In this document: piece after piece, positions 1 to 8,585 of the stretch
How positions within the stretch are numbered: position 1 is the first letter of the stretch
Layout: each line of letters opens with the position of its first letter
Assembly: GCF_001936615.1 (NCBI RefSeq)
Contig: NZ_MLBF01000032.1
Location: forward strand, 1 to 54,623
From: Desulfosporosinus metallidurans
GTDB lineage: Bacteria > Bacillota > Desulfitobacteriia > Desulfitobacteriales > Desulfitobacteriaceae
Reading direction: 5' to 3'
Length of the DNA: 54,623 nt
The notes under the pieces: model-generated
The model's input: only the letters and a program-made list of their open reading frames with translations
What the model was told of the DNA's origin: nothing
Databases searched by the model: none
Position numbers and translations under genes: made by a program

Positions 1-352
1 GTATTTCTTTAAAGTTGTAATTATTCTCCATACACTCAAGTATTTTTCTAAATAGTTTCGTATGATTAACCCCTCCCTCTAGCATGCCTTTCCAGTCAAG
101 AGAACTTGCTATCGGATGGACTGTCTGGAACAAAAGACCCTGCTTAAATCCCAAGGCCCGTTCTTTCAAATCGTTAATCGGACCCACTGCTGGGGGACAC
201 ATCCAGTTTTTATTGTAAGATCCACATGAATTCTGTTCACACAGCTTTCTGAAATCTTCGTTAAACTTGATCTCAGCCACTTCAGCTATTGAAGCATGCG
301 TCGCGTTTAATGCCTTGGCGTCCCTGACAAGATCGCTTAAAACCGTTTCCAT
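1..352 (-). CDS. DUF2284-like metal-binding protein, C-terminus cut by window edge
   Basis: The reverse strand reads an open frame from the ATG at 352 to the left edge (117 codons seen). It contains a Cys-rich stretch, CEQNSCGSYNKNWMCPPAVG, with the Cys spacing I associate with the DUF2284 family of small predicted metal-binding proteins. The biochemical role of that family is not established. The gene follows a remnant of a small Cys-containing protein (369-402) whose intact relative lies at 2767-3108, so it belonged to the corrinoid methyltransferase neighbourhood. The product is probably cytosolic: no membrane segment is seen in the visible part. Family assignment is from motif recall. Confidence 0.65.
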   Translation of the reverse strand, partial: METVLSDLVRDAKALNATHASIAEVAEIKFNEDFRKLCEQNSCGSYNKNWMCPPAVGPINDLKERALGFKQGLLFQTVHPIASSLDWKGMLEGGVNHTKLFRKILECMENNYNFKEI

Positions 353-368
353 ATTTATTGCCCCCTTG

Positions 369-402
369 TTATTTCGTCACGCTAATACTAGCATTTTGCG
401 AC
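369..402 (-). pseudogene. C-terminal remnant of the 113-aa small-protein gene
   Basis: On the minus strand this reads ...LSQNASISVTK and a stop. It matches the C-terminus of the intact protein at 2767-3108 (LPQTASISITKDN). A stop codon about 24 codons upstream in the same frame shows that nothing else of the gene survives. It marks the downstream edge of the decayed duplicate of this cluster. Confidence 0.6.
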
Positions 403-546
403 AGTGAATAGCTGCTTTCACTCCTCTCTTGAGAAAACTATCGATAATTGGCTTTTAGTGCGGAATCGCTTGTCTCGATCCTATTAGGCCTATTTTAAGG
501 AGTCATGATCTACTATTTCGATAATATCGTTCCGTCTACGGATATC

Positions 547-1309
547 CTATGCTTGCATAGTTGGGGGAGCGATGTTGATCGGTGTTGCTTTGCCAACAAG
601 GAAAATCACCACAGCGAATACAAGCATTCCAATTGCACCAATTATGAATGGGAATCTTTCAGGTCCTTGATGAAGCATGTTTAAGATTACATCAAAAACC
701 ATCGGTTGAATAAACCCACCTACACCCATACCCAAGAATCCAGTTCCAATTACTTTCGTTGCCAATTCATAAGGAACCAACCCTGTAAGTTTGGTCATCG
801 TTGCCGGAACGACCGTACCTAATCCCAGACCGAAAACAGCTATTCCCAATGTAAACGTCCAGAAGGTAGCGCCCGTATAGCACAGATAGAGCCCGATTGC
901 ACCAAGAATATAGGAGATCGGAAGAATGACAAACTTAAGACGTTTGAACAATTGCCCAAAGCCGCTGAGGTTATAAAGGAGGTAAGCGTTAGAAAAGAAA
1001 ATGCTATGCCGATTTGGCCTGGGGTCCCAAGTTTTTCACCCATAATAACAATCGCGGCGTTTGTGATGATAATGTACATGAACAAAAAGAAAAATGCAAA
1101 CACAAGTGAAATCAGGTAAACGCTTCCCGGCACTTTCTTCGTTTTGACATTAGAATCTTCGGTAGCCAGTTTTTGTTGCTTATCCGGTTCAGGCAGGTAG
1201 ATGATGGCAAATAGAAAGAAAACCACTGCAACAAGATAAGAGTAGAAACAATATGTCCAATTGATACCTGCAAGATAGCCACCTAGCAACTGGAACACGA
1301 CTCCGCTGA
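547..1309 (-). pseudogene. MFS transporter, truncated and frameshifted
   Basis: Two overlapping minus-strand frames (840-1298 and 547-951) together encode hydrophobic MFS-like sequence of about seven membrane helices. The first reads from ISGVVFQLLGGYLAG to SFITSAALG. The second continues to ...KATPINIAPPTMQA. The switch of frame near 960 shows a frameshift. The N-terminal half is missing: the coding sequence starts abruptly at about 1309, where it is joined to a corrinoid-protein gene fragment. It is not a copy of either intact MFS gene in the window. Non-functional as read. Confidence 0.7.
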
Positions 1310-1474
1310 TTCAAACAAGTCCCCGACGATTGCCATGCCTTGCTGACAGGCGAAAACAATCTTCTGAGCCTCTTCCCCACTGGGGTTTGTTGCAACGAAA
1401 TCGTTGATCATAGTTAAAATAGTTTTTTCATCAAGATCTCCTACTGCTTGAGTTAGTACCTGTAAATCAATCAA
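1310..1474 (-). pseudogene. N-terminal fragment of a methyltransferase corrinoid protein
   Basis: This is nearly identical at DNA level to the first 55 codons of the intact corrinoid-protein gene at 8586-9224 (MIDLQ.LTQAVGDLDEKTI...GDLFE). It then breaks off after GDLFE into unrelated MFS sequence. The B12-binding domain with its D-x-H-x-x-G motif is absent, so it cannot bind cobalamin. The ribosome-binding site AAGGAGG survives, but the start codon is TTG where the intact copy has ATG. It is part of a duplicated and deleted segment. Confidence 0.8.
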
Positions 1475-1538
1475 AATTAAACCTCCTTAAATAATCCAAT
1501 AATTCGCCAATTGAATTGGGATATATACCGTCATCTAG

Positions 1539-1550
1539 TTGTATATACAA
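1539..1550. promoter_or_regulatory. TTGTATATACAA palindrome, candidate GntR operator
   Basis: This is a perfect 12-base palindrome about 65 bases upstream of the truncated corrinoid gene. The core TGTATATACA is the same as at 10130-10139, and a variant lies at 13755-13774, each just downstream of a promoter. HutC/GntR-family regulators typically bind AT-rich palindromes with GT...AC ends. The link to the GntR protein at 12272-12970 is inferred. Confidence 0.5.
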
Positions 1551-1588
1551 ACTTCATCTAAAAAATAGTTCTCCTAGATTTCGCTAAA

Positions 1589-2270
1589 TTACGCGTCAAC
1601 TTTTACGGGGCCAATCTTGTTTTTGCGGTAAGCATTCAAGTAATTTCTGCAAAAGCGATCTTTCCCCAGTAACGCATCTGTTACATACAGTGTCGTCACC
1701 ATATCCCGATTACAAGGATCTAAGATGGCAGAATCCATTCCTGCATCAATTGCCAGGGTTAAGAAGTGTTGATTAACAACTTTTCTTAAAGGCATTCCAA
1801 AGGATATATTGCTTAAACCAGACGTTACTTTAATAGTAGGATATAAGGTTTTCACTTCTTTTAAGGTCTGGACAAAGTTTAGTAGAGATTGATTATCTGC
1901 TGATAGGGCCATTACGAGAGGGTCAATGTGGATCCTATCAGGGGTAATATCATACATTTTCGCCTTTTCAACCATAACCTTTGTGATATCCACCCTTGTT
2001 TGAATGTCCTTTGGGATACCCCGATTATCACACGTCAGGGCAATAACTTCCCATTTTGTCCCTTTAATGATCGGGTAAATTATTTCGCATTTTCCGCCTT
2101 CTTCCGATACGGAGTTAATCAACCCAGGGCGTTTGGCATACGGGAAAACCTTCTCAATAACGAGTGGATTTGGACTATCAATACATAACGGCGTATCCAC
2201 TGCGTTCTGAACGATGTCCATAAGCCAAATTAGAGTTTCTACTTCGACGTCTGGTGCTGTACTAGCATAA
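1589..2270 (-). pseudogene. Pterin-binding methyltransferase, N-terminally truncated duplicate
   Basis: From residue STAPDVEVETLIWLMDI onward this copy is almost identical to the intact gene at 9282-10094, ending in the same KNKIGPVKVDA. The first ~47 residues are missing. They include the conserved start of the TIM barrel (IIIGEKINGT). Upstream, the frame runs into unrelated sequence fused to a PucR-type fragment on the opposite strand. A 210-residue protein could be made from the internal ATG at 2221 but would lack part of the pterin-binding barrel, so it is probably inactive. Confidence 0.75.
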
Positions 2271-2616
2271 AGAGGCGGTTCTTTTCGAATATGAGGATTA
2301 TGCCATATACCATTTTACGGACATGTGTTCTAGCGCTGGAAATCTAAAAGAGAACTGCCATCCATCGCTGTTAAAACTGGTCGAATATGACAGACAGAAT
2401 AATACCAACTATGCACGTAGCCTTTATACATACATCATCAGTTCTAAAAACATGACTGAGTCTGCCAGCACCTTGAACATTCACCGCAACACAATGTTTT
2501 ATAGAATTGAAAAAATCGAAGCTATTATGAATGTTGATTTGAATAACAGTAATATACTGCTTCATTTGCACCTATCGTTTAAAATCCTGGATTTTTTTGA
2601 AATATCCTTGCCATAA
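2264..2616 (+). pseudogene. PucR/CdaR-family regulator, C-terminal fragment
   Basis: This plus-strand frame reads from about EAVLFEYEDYAIYHFTDMC through LVEYDRQNNTNYARSLYTYI to a helix-turn-helix, LNIHRNTMFYRIEKIEAIMN. That is the typical C-terminal HTH of PucR-type transcription factors (IHRNT..YRL.KI). The sensory N-terminus is absent and the frame begins at the junction with the truncated methyltransferase. An ATG at 2323 gives a 97-residue remnant. The full-length protein may once have controlled the duplicated cluster (inference). Confidence 0.7.
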
Positions 2617-2675
2617 CTGAAAATTGCATCAGTAATGGGATCAATATAACTCCGCCACTGATAAAAATCCATACT

Positions 2676-2712
2676 AAAAACCTGGTCCCACTACTTTATG
2701 GACCAGGTTTCT
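2676..2712. terminator. Hairpin terminator between the PucR fragment and 2767 gene
   Basis: AAACCTGGTCC and GGACCAGGTTT form a perfect stem around an 11-base loop, with A-rich and T-rich flanks. It lies between converging transcription units (plus-strand PucR fragment, minus-strand gene ending at 2767) and could work in both directions. Confidence 0.75.
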
Positions 2713-2766
2713 CCAATAACATTCTTATAGTACGCCTGAAAACCAAGCGCCAAAGGTGACCCCGCT

Positions 2767-3108
2767 TTAATTATCCTTCGTGATGCTAATACTAGCGGTT
2801 TGCGGCAACGCCAAACCTGCTGCCACTTCCACCGTTTTCAGAATCCCAGAAACTCCAGGGCAGCTGGGATGCGGGCTATGTTTAGCAAACGTTTCATAGA
2901 CTTTCCCCATATGAAGTTTATTAAACATTTCTTTGTAGGCATCAACTTCCGTTAACTCTTTTGCAATCTTTTGGTAATTAGGACAATCGCTTGTTATCTC
3001 CAATTTTATCATCTTGCTTCTTCGAGAATTTGTTTGACTGTCATCGCTCACCGCTTTGACATTAATAGTAAAACCACAGGCCCCACAGTGTATAATCCCT
3101 GTCGCCAT
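2767..3108 (-). CDS. Small Cys-containing conserved protein of unknown function
   Basis: The 113-residue protein begins MATGIIHCGACGFTINV, with a CxxC near the N-terminus, and has two later cysteines (SDCPNY and SCPGVSG). The four Cys could form a metal or cluster site (inference). A strong ribosome-binding site (GGGGGGA) precedes the ATG at 3108. It lies in the corrinoid methyltransferase cluster just downstream of an MFS carrier, and a remnant of a second copy precedes the DUF2284 gene at the left edge. I do not recognise a characterised family. A role in handling a metal or the one-carbon substrate is only guessed from position. Confidence 0.7.
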   Translation of the reverse strand: MATGIIHCGACGFTINVKAVSDDSQTNSRRSKMIKLEITSDCPNYQKIAKELTEVDAYKEMFNKLHMGKVYETFAKHSPHPSCPGVSGILKTVEVAAGLALPQTASISITKDN

Positions 3109-3169
3109 TTTTATCCCCCCTATACTTCAATTTACTGGTTTGACCCTAAACTTACTTGTCACATTTCCT

Positions 3170-4591
3170 CTATCCCTTTGATACAATTTTTGAACTTACT
3201 CCCATTACCATGATACAGCTTAGACCCATTAATACTCCATCTAAAATCAAGGGCGTTCCCCAGCTTCCAGTACTATCGCGTATGGCACCGGATACTACTG
3301 GCGATAATACTGCTCCAATTTCAGACACAAGATTCAGCATACCAAACGCTGCTCCGCGCAAATGAACGGGTGCAATTTCTGAAGTAAGGGCGTGGGCAAC
3401 CGCTTGCAACGCGAAAAAGATTAAACCTGAAACAAAGAGAATAGCCGATTGCACAACCATATCTTTTCTTCCTGACATGACATAGACTGCAAAAACAAAG
3501 ATAAACACCGTTAAAAGTGCTTCCATCATGATTAAGACATTGCGTCGACCATTGGTTTTATGGGCTACCATATCGGAAATTTTTCCGCCTAAAGGAAAAC
3601 CGATTACCCCAGCTATAGCATTAAACGAAATAACCAATAGCGCCGACGCTAGAGTACCGCCACCAAAATCTTTTATTACGGCGCCCCCCCAAAAACCATA
3701 AAACCAGAGATGCCATAACACCGCAATATACGAGATATAGATAAGCAGAAGATTTTTGTCCCTTAATATCGGGCTAACTTCATTACCTTTCTTGATAAAG
3801 ATAAAGGCGATTAATACAAACGCTAAACATGTTAAGATGACTGCAATCATCACATCGTTTAAATGCAGAGCATTTGTTATAAAATAGACAGCCATAATGG
3901 CCACCAAGAATACAATAGCATATTTAAGCAAACTGAACAAAGCCTTGCCAAAATTCTCAGAACCAATTTTTCCTTGTGGTTTCAGAGCCTGGCGAATAAA
4001 GAATGCAGCGATAATTGTGACTGTCCCCAAGATAAGAAAGGGCGCTTTCCAAGCATTGACACCCATCGAAGGTTGAGCCCTCTCTATTAAGTATACTGTT
4101 CCTACCAAAGCGGCAGACAAGCCCACAGTAAGTCCGCCCATTACTACCCCCATGCCTAGACCAAGCTTATTAGGAGGAGTTACTTGGGCAACCAAGGAGC
4201 GGTCATTTGAATAAAGAACTCCTTCACCAAGTCCGGTGAAGATCCGCAAAGCAATAAAAGCCACTAAGCCACCAGTTAATCCCGTTAATAGGGTGGTAAT
4301 GCCCGCCCAAAAGATGCTAATAACAACGATTGTGCGATAACCGAATTTATCTCCAAAGTACCCTCCCGGGAATTGTGTCAGCATATATCCAGCAAAAAAT
4401 AAACTTCCTAGTAGTCCGCCAAGGGCATGAGGATTACTGGCAGCTTGCAGAAAACCAACCTTGTTAGTAATCATCCAGGTAATTACTGGGCCAGTTAATG
4501 TTCGATCAGCATAGGAAACTACCCAACCAATAAACAGCATTACCCAGATCGTATGATACCTTTGCCATCCTCTTTCTTTCTGTACTGACAT
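3170..4591 (-). CDS. MFS transporter, ACS (anion:cation symporter)-like
   Basis: The product is about 473 residues with some 12 hydrophobic segments. It has the motif SYADRTLTGPVI near helix 1 and GGYFGDKFGYRT in the helix 2-3 loop, as in anion:cation symporters that carry organic acids. I chose the ATG at 4591 because AAGGAGAT lies just before it. The upstream ATG at 4642 abuts the previous stop and lacks a Shine-Dalgarno site. It follows the chemoreceptor-like gene directly. It may import the methylated compound used by the cluster, or an aromatic acid by-product (inference). The substrate cannot be read from sequence. Confidence 0.8.
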   Translation of the reverse strand: MSVQKERGWQRYHTIWVMLFIGWVVSYADRTLTGPVITWMITNKVGFLQAASNPHALGGLLGSLFFAGYMLTQFPGGYFGDKFGYRTIVVISIFWAGITTLLTGLTGGLVAFIALRIFTGLGEGVLYSNDRSLVAQVTPPNKLGLGMGVVMGGLTVGLSAALVGTVYLIERAQPSMGVNAWKAPFLILGTVTIIAAFFIRQALKPQGKIGSENFGKALFSLLKYAIVFLVAIMAVYFITNALHLNDVMIAVILTCLAFVLIAFIFIKKGNEVSPILRDKNLLLIYISYIAVLWHLWFYGFWGGAVIKDFGGGTLASALLVISFNAIAGVIGFPLGGKISDMVAHKTNGRRNVLIMMEALLTVFIFVFAVYVMSGRKDMVVQSAILFVSGLIFFALQAVAHALTSEIAPVHLRGAAFGMLNLVSEIGAVLSPVVSGAIRDSTGSWGTPLILDGVLMGLSCIMVMGVSSKIVSKG

Positions 4592-4642
4592 GTAAGCATC
4601 TCCTTTGCATTGAGCGTCCCTTTGTGATAGGTAAGCAGTCAT

Positions 4643-5497
4643 TTATACTTTTTGACTTATTAATTCATCGACTGTTTTAACCTTCGCTAACTCAGATAGC
4701 TGCTTCGCAATGGAAACAACCTCATCAGTCGTAGCTGCCATCTCCTCAGTTGCTGCAGCTTGGTTCTCCGACGAAAGGCTTGTTTTTTTGATTTTCTCAC
4801 CAATAAACTCAATCGCCTTTTTTATATCTAAAAGCGACCTCGACACCTTTTCTGCTGATTCCTTACTTGAGCTTGAGAGTATACCCATTTCTTTAGCTAC
4901 GACACTGAATCCTCTTCCTGCCTCCCCCGCCCTTGCTGCTTCTATAGATGCATTTAAGGCTAGGAGGTTTGAATGTTTTGAGATATTTTTAATATCCTCA
5001 ATAATGCTGTCGATGTCCATGATTTTTTCTTCAGTCTGCGAGCTGAATTCGTCTATTTCTTTGATAAACGTTGATAGTTGCTGTGAACTCGAAGCAACTT
5101 CCTCGATACCAGCGTTTAATTGCTCCATAGAGGAGAAGAGCATAGAAGTACTTTCTTCAATTTTAGCCTCTTTTTCGATGCTCTTAGAGACCGATACTAT
5201 GGCAACGACCTCTCCATTTTCATCAAAAACTGGTGTAAGCAGTCCTTTGGCAGGAACTCCGAAGAATCTTGTGGGAACAACCGACGGTAATTGTTCTTTG
5301 GTTTTCTTTACAAAATTATAAGTTTCCATATTTTTTATTGGATCCCCAACTTTTGAGGGCATTTTGAGTTGGCCCGGTGCATAAGCCGAGATAATCTCTT
5401 TTCTAAGATCAAACACAACAATGGTGATATCGTCCTGCATAACTCCATTTAAGCTTGGCATTATCTCAATAAATTTTTGAAGATATCTTTCTTCCAT
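4643..5497 (-). CDS. Soluble methyl-accepting chemotaxis-type sensor
   Basis: This 284-residue protein has no membrane helix. Residues 1-110 look like a small sensory domain ([17 protein letters not shown]...[20 protein letters not shown]). The rest is a short methyl-accepting signalling coiled coil with the hairpin tip [21 protein letters not shown], the segment that contacts CheW/CheA. It sits between two transporter genes of the corrinoid cluster, 51 bases upstream of the preferred MFS start. It may sense a cytoplasmic substrate or redox signal and link it to chemotaxis (inference). No HAMP domain is seen, and the signalling region is short for an MCP. Confidence 0.8.
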   Translation of the reverse strand: MEERYLQKFIEIMPSLNGVMQDDITIVVFDLRKEIISAYAPGQLKMPSKVGDPIKNMETYNFVKKTKEQLPSVVPTRFFGVPAKGLLTPVFDENGEVVAIVSVSKSIEKEAKIEESTSMLFSSMEQLNAGIEEVASSSQQLSTFIKEIDEFSSQTEEKIMDIDSIIEDIKNISKHSNLLALNASIEAARAGEAGRGFSVVAKEMGILSSSSKESAEKVSRSLLDIKKAIEFIGEKIKKTSLSSENQAAATEEMAATTDEVVSIAKQLSELAKVKTVDELISQKV

Positions 5498-5567
5498 TTA
5501 CTTCAGCTCCTCTAGATAACCATTGACGTAACATTAGGTCATAAAATCACTTAGCTAGTTTCAAGCG

Positions 5568-5603
5568 AAATAAGAGAGATGAGCTCAATCATCTCTCTTA
5601 TTT
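5568..5603. terminator. Hairpin terminator after the GPH transporter
   Basis: AAATAAGAGAGATGA and TCATCTCTCTTATTT form a near-perfect stem around a short loop. It lies 35 bases past the stop of the minus-strand gene 5638-6993 and separates it from the chemoreceptor gene. Confidence 0.75.
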
Positions 5604-5637
5604 TGGAGTCTTCATTAAGCACTTTTCTAGGGATTGC

Positions 5638-6993
5638 TTAGGCTTTCCTCGCAGCGATTTCACTTTGCATTTTTACAAGGCTTTGAGGTGTGATTTTATA
5701 AAGCAAGATAATAAACAGCAACCCTACTAGCATTATGACTGCAGGAACTAGAGTTAATCCGTTCTTTACAGAGCTTATTAGTTCCGGTGTAGCCTTCATA
5801 TTTGCAACATATCCTGCTCCCGCAAGCACAGCCGTGATCACAACACTTCTTACAAGAATAGCCGTCTTGATCGGAAAACTAATTAAGGACATGATAAAAC
5901 CTCTGGCATTCTTGCCTGTTTTCCATTCGCCATAATCAACCGTAGATGAGTACATCGAAACGCCCAAGGCATCGGGCATGCCATATCCTAGATAGGCGAT
6001 GAACATTACTATCATGAAGGAAACATAATTCATTGGCAAGGCCCATACCGCCAAAAGCCCGATTATGAATAATGAGAGTGACAGAATATACGTATTTCTT
6101 TCTCCGAATTTCTTAGCAAGTGGATTTGCAATCAAAGCTCCAACGAACGTTACCACGTTAAGTCCCGTCATGAAAACCGCAATGATTGCTAAATTATTGA
6201 CAACATATTTAAAATAATAGAACGCCAGACCAAAGATAACAAACCTTCCTAAATACCTTCCAAGTTCACCTAACATCAAGCCGATAAGTGGCGGGTTGAC
6301 TACAATCTGTTTTAGCATCTCGCCAATAGACATTTTCTCTTCTGTTTTACCTGATTGAACAGAAGTTCCGTGAAAAGCATAGTCTTTGGTCATAAAGAAC
6401 AACGCATAATAGCAAGCAATCATAACAGCCCCTGTGATTACAACAGTAAGTGTGTACCCCATCGCAGGATTGCCTTTACCAAGGGCCAAGATCATCGGCA
6501 TGCCGATCAGAGAAAAAGCAATAGCACCTAATGAATTAAACATTCCCCTGTTTGTCGACATGGCAATTCTTTCTTCTCTTACGGTTGTCATCGAGGAGTT
6601 CAATGCAACATGTCCAGCATAAAAAATGTTCCAAATTAAATGACTAACAACAAATCCGATTGTAATGATAATGGCATTCGTTGTTGGGGAGCCGATTTTA
6701 GAAAACTGCAAAATAAAAAACAATGCCGCAAAGGGTGGTCCTACAAGTAGCCATGAACGGTATTTTCCCCATTTCATATTACTCTTTTCTAATAGAACCC
6801 CTGCAGTCGGAACCCATAAAATATCAAAAATACTCGTAATCATCAATACAGTTCCAACCAACGCCATTGGAAGCTTAGCAAAGTCTGTTAAAAATGCTGC
6901 AAAATAAAATACCTCCATATTTACAAATAACTGAAATCCAAATGACGGTAATCCGTAAAGATTAATAATTGACTTCTTTAATCTCGTTTCCAT
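5638..6993 (-). CDS. GPH-family (MelB-like) MFS transporter
   Basis: The 451-residue protein starts METRLKKSIINLYGLPSFGFQLF and carries KWGKYRSWLLVGPP after helix 3 and a central ...VDYGEWKTGKNARGF. Both are hallmarks of glycoside-pentoside-hexuronide cation symporters (the D-Y-G-E-W-K-T-G signature). About 12 membrane segments are predicted by eye. Relatives in methylotrophic or acetogenic clusters often sit beside corrinoid methyltransferases and are thought to import the methylated substrate. Here the gene follows the UroD-type methyltransferase with a 272-base gap that contains an unusual repeat. The substrate is unknown. Confidence 0.85.
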   Translation of the reverse strand: METRLKKSIINLYGLPSFGFQLFVNMEVFYFAAFLTDFAKLPMALVGTVLMITSIFDILWVPTAGVLLEKSNMKWGKYRSWLLVGPPFAALFFILQFSKIGSPTTNAIIITIGFVVSHLIWNIFYAGHVALNSSMTTVREERIAMSTNRGMFNSLGAIAFSLIGMPMILALGKGNPAMGYTLTVVITGAVMIACYYALFFMTKDYAFHGTSVQSGKTEEKMSIGEMLKQIVVNPPLIGLMLGELGRYLGRFVIFGLAFYYFKYVVNNLAIIAVFMTGLNVVTFVGALIANPLAKKFGERNTYILSLSLFIIGLLAVWALPMNYVSFMIVMFIAYLGYGMPDALGVSMYSSTVDYGEWKTGKNARGFIMSLISFPIKTAILVRSVVITAVLAGAGYVANMKATPELISSVKNGLTLVPAVIMLVGLLFIILLYKITPQSLVKMQSEIAARKA

Positions 6994-7137
6994 AACAATC
7001 TCCTCTCAAAAATCAATTTCCTCACTCTGCTTTTGCAAAAATTACTTTCCCCTCTTGTCACCTCCATTCTATTTTAATTAACTCTCGGCATACGCCGTGC
7101 AAGAAGGACACCGACTAAAGAATATTCAGAAATATCT

Positions 7138-7236
7138 CAGGGCAATTGAGGGCAATTGAGGGCAACCTCGGACCTCCGATAATTCCGTTTTGCAGCACGT
7201 GCATAGTGGTTCCCTACGAGGTCCGATGTTGCCCTT
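7138..7236. repeat. Tandem GGGCAATTGA repeat plus 19-bp imperfect inverted repeat
   Basis: GGGCAATTGA occurs about two and a half times head to tail (7139-7165). The last unit runs into GAGGGCAACCTCGGACCTC (7158-7176), which pairs with two mismatches with GAGGTCCGATGTTGCCCTT (7218-7236) across 41 bases. It lies between the 47-aa ORF (ends 7266) and the GPH transporter (starts 6993), so it would be transcribed in the leader of the transporter mRNA. It lacks a T-tract, so it is not a standard terminator. It might be an operator or an mRNA structure. Confidence 0.5.
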
Positions 7237-7265
7237 AAATTACAGCCCCTGAAAACAAGATCGAC

Positions 7266-7409
7266 TTACAATACTAAATCCATAATAAAGGTAAACAATA
7301 CGTCTTCATATTTTTCAATTTTAGGTGCGATTGCTTGCGCAGGCTTTCCTTCTAATTCCGGGTGCTCTGCTAAATATTCTTCCCAAGTCGCGTAATATTT
7401 CGAGTCCAT
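7266..7409 (-). CDS. 47-aa small protein of unknown function
   Basis: An ATG at 7409 preceded by GAGGGGAGAGG opens a 47-codon frame beginning MDSKYYATWEEYLAEHPEL and ending FTFIMDLVL. It starts 20 bases after the stop of the UroD-type methyltransferase and in the same direction, so it is probably co-transcribed and translated. The peptide is acidic and Tyr/Trp-rich at the front and hydrophobic at the end. I do not recognise a family. Confidence 0.55.
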   Translation of the reverse strand: MDSKYYATWEEYLAEHPELEGKPAQAIAPKIEKYEDVLFTFIMDLVL

Positions 7410-7429
7410 TTTATCCTCTCCCCTCAGCA

Positions 7430-8584
7430 TTAGTAGGTTCCGTTTTCATGAACATACTCCAAGACAGCTCTGAGATTTTCCACCACCGGACCATTTGCTT
7501 CCAAATTGATAATACTCTTGTCCGCTTGCCACCAATACCTTCCACCTGGAGCAAGAATGTCCATCAATTCTTTGGCCTTATCCACACACTGTTGCTTGGT
7601 ACCTGTTTGCAACAATGTCACAGGATAGAATCCAGAAATGATATGCTTTTTGCCGAGCTTTTCCTTAACAAGTTTTGCATCTCCGTATTCAAACCTCATA
7701 ATCGTATTTTCTGGTAACTCATACAGATAATCGAGGTATCTCATCCAGTCCTGTTCTACAAACAATTGGACAGTCTGACCCATATCAGCCAATGTCTCGA
7801 CCAACTTTTTGAAGGTTGGCCAGTATAACGTTGCAAAGTCTTTATCCCTCAAATAGGGAGCCATGTGAAGGGGAATAAACGTATAGCCTAGCATCGAAGG
7901 ATTCGGTAAAGTACCTTTCTTAATCATCAATGGTAATACCGCTTCACAGGCTGCCTCTATCTTATCTGGATACCGTCTAACATCACCCGAAATTCCTTTA
8001 AAACTTCTGAGGAAGTCAGACATAAAGTCAAATGGAGCTTCCGTTAAAGCAGCGCCCATGGTTGCATAGCCATATTTTGCATTCATTTTCGTTCTGATCG
8101 CGCCTAGGTATGCAAGGTCGTCGGACTGGGCCCGCACCGCTTTAGCTAAAGCCATAGCCACTTTACCTGGTGCCCCGTTAAACTCGGTGTACAACCGTGG
8201 CAAAACCGTTTCGATAATACAGTCATAAGGCGAGGCGATAAACTGGTCATATTCCTCCGCCAGCAAGCCCACGACTTCTGGATGCTGCATGAATCCGCTG
8301 GAACTCATGACAATAGGAGTCGACCCTAGAATCTGATAGTGTGAAGGAAGTCTGATGGAACCACCAGGATAAGTGTCGGTATAGAAATCTTGACAAAACT
8401 TATCGTAGACTGGCTCTAATTTGGTTAGATCCCATTGAGCTTCGGCCAAGTCAAACCCGGCATATTGGATCGCAAAATCCTGGGTAGCCGGATTGCTGAT
8501 CGGTACTCTTTTTGGGGTTTTTCCGCTGAATAGCTCGCGGAACATCTGGTTTCGTTCATTCGTCATAGCTACGGCATCTGTCAT
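7430..8584 (-). CDS. Uroporphyrinogen-decarboxylase-family corrinoid methyltransferase
   Basis: The 384-residue protein has the UroD/MtaA-like TIM-barrel pattern, including FRELFSGKTPKRVPIS near the N-terminus, ...LGYTFIPLHMAPYL and a late GGRYWWQADKSI. Family members (MtaA, MtbA and O-demethylase MT-I proteins) move methyl groups between a substrate or coenzyme and a corrinoid protein, usually using Zn-bound thiolate. It starts one base after the stop of the corrinoid-protein gene, so the pair is translationally linked and surely works together. It is probably the substrate-side methyltransferase, with the MtrH-like protein taking the methyl group to tetrahydrofolate (inference). The substrate (aryl methyl ether, methylamine or other) is not evident. 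Confidence 0.85.
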   Translation of the reverse strand: MTDAVAMTNERNQMFRELFSGKTPKRVPISNPATQDFAIQYAGFDLAEAQWDLTKLEPVYDKFCQDFYTDTYPGGSIRLPSHYQILGSTPIVMSSSGFMQHPEVVGLLAEEYDQFIASPYDCIIETVLPRLYTEFNGAPGKVAMALAKAVRAQSDDLAYLGAIRTKMNAKYGYATMGAALTEAPFDFMSDFLRSFKGISGDVRRYPDKIEAACEAVLPLMIKKGTLPNPSMLGYTFIPLHMAPYLRDKDFATLYWPTFKKLVETLADMGQTVQLFVEQDWMRYLDYLYELPENTIMRFEYGDAKLVKEKLGKKHIISGFYPVTLLQTGTKQQCVDKAKELMDILAPGGRYWWQADKSIINLEANGPVVENLRAVLEYVHENGTY

Positions 8585-8585
8585 G

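Noticed and set aside
4591..4642. Upstream ATG of the ACS transporter (17 extra residues)
   Set aside because: There is no Shine-Dalgarno sequence, and the ATG abuts the previous stop. The ATG at 4591 has AAGGAGAT in the right place.
7430..8584. Pyrrolysine-containing trimethylamine methyltransferase (MttB)
   Set aside because: The protein is of the UroD family and has no in-frame amber codon. No pyl genes are seen.
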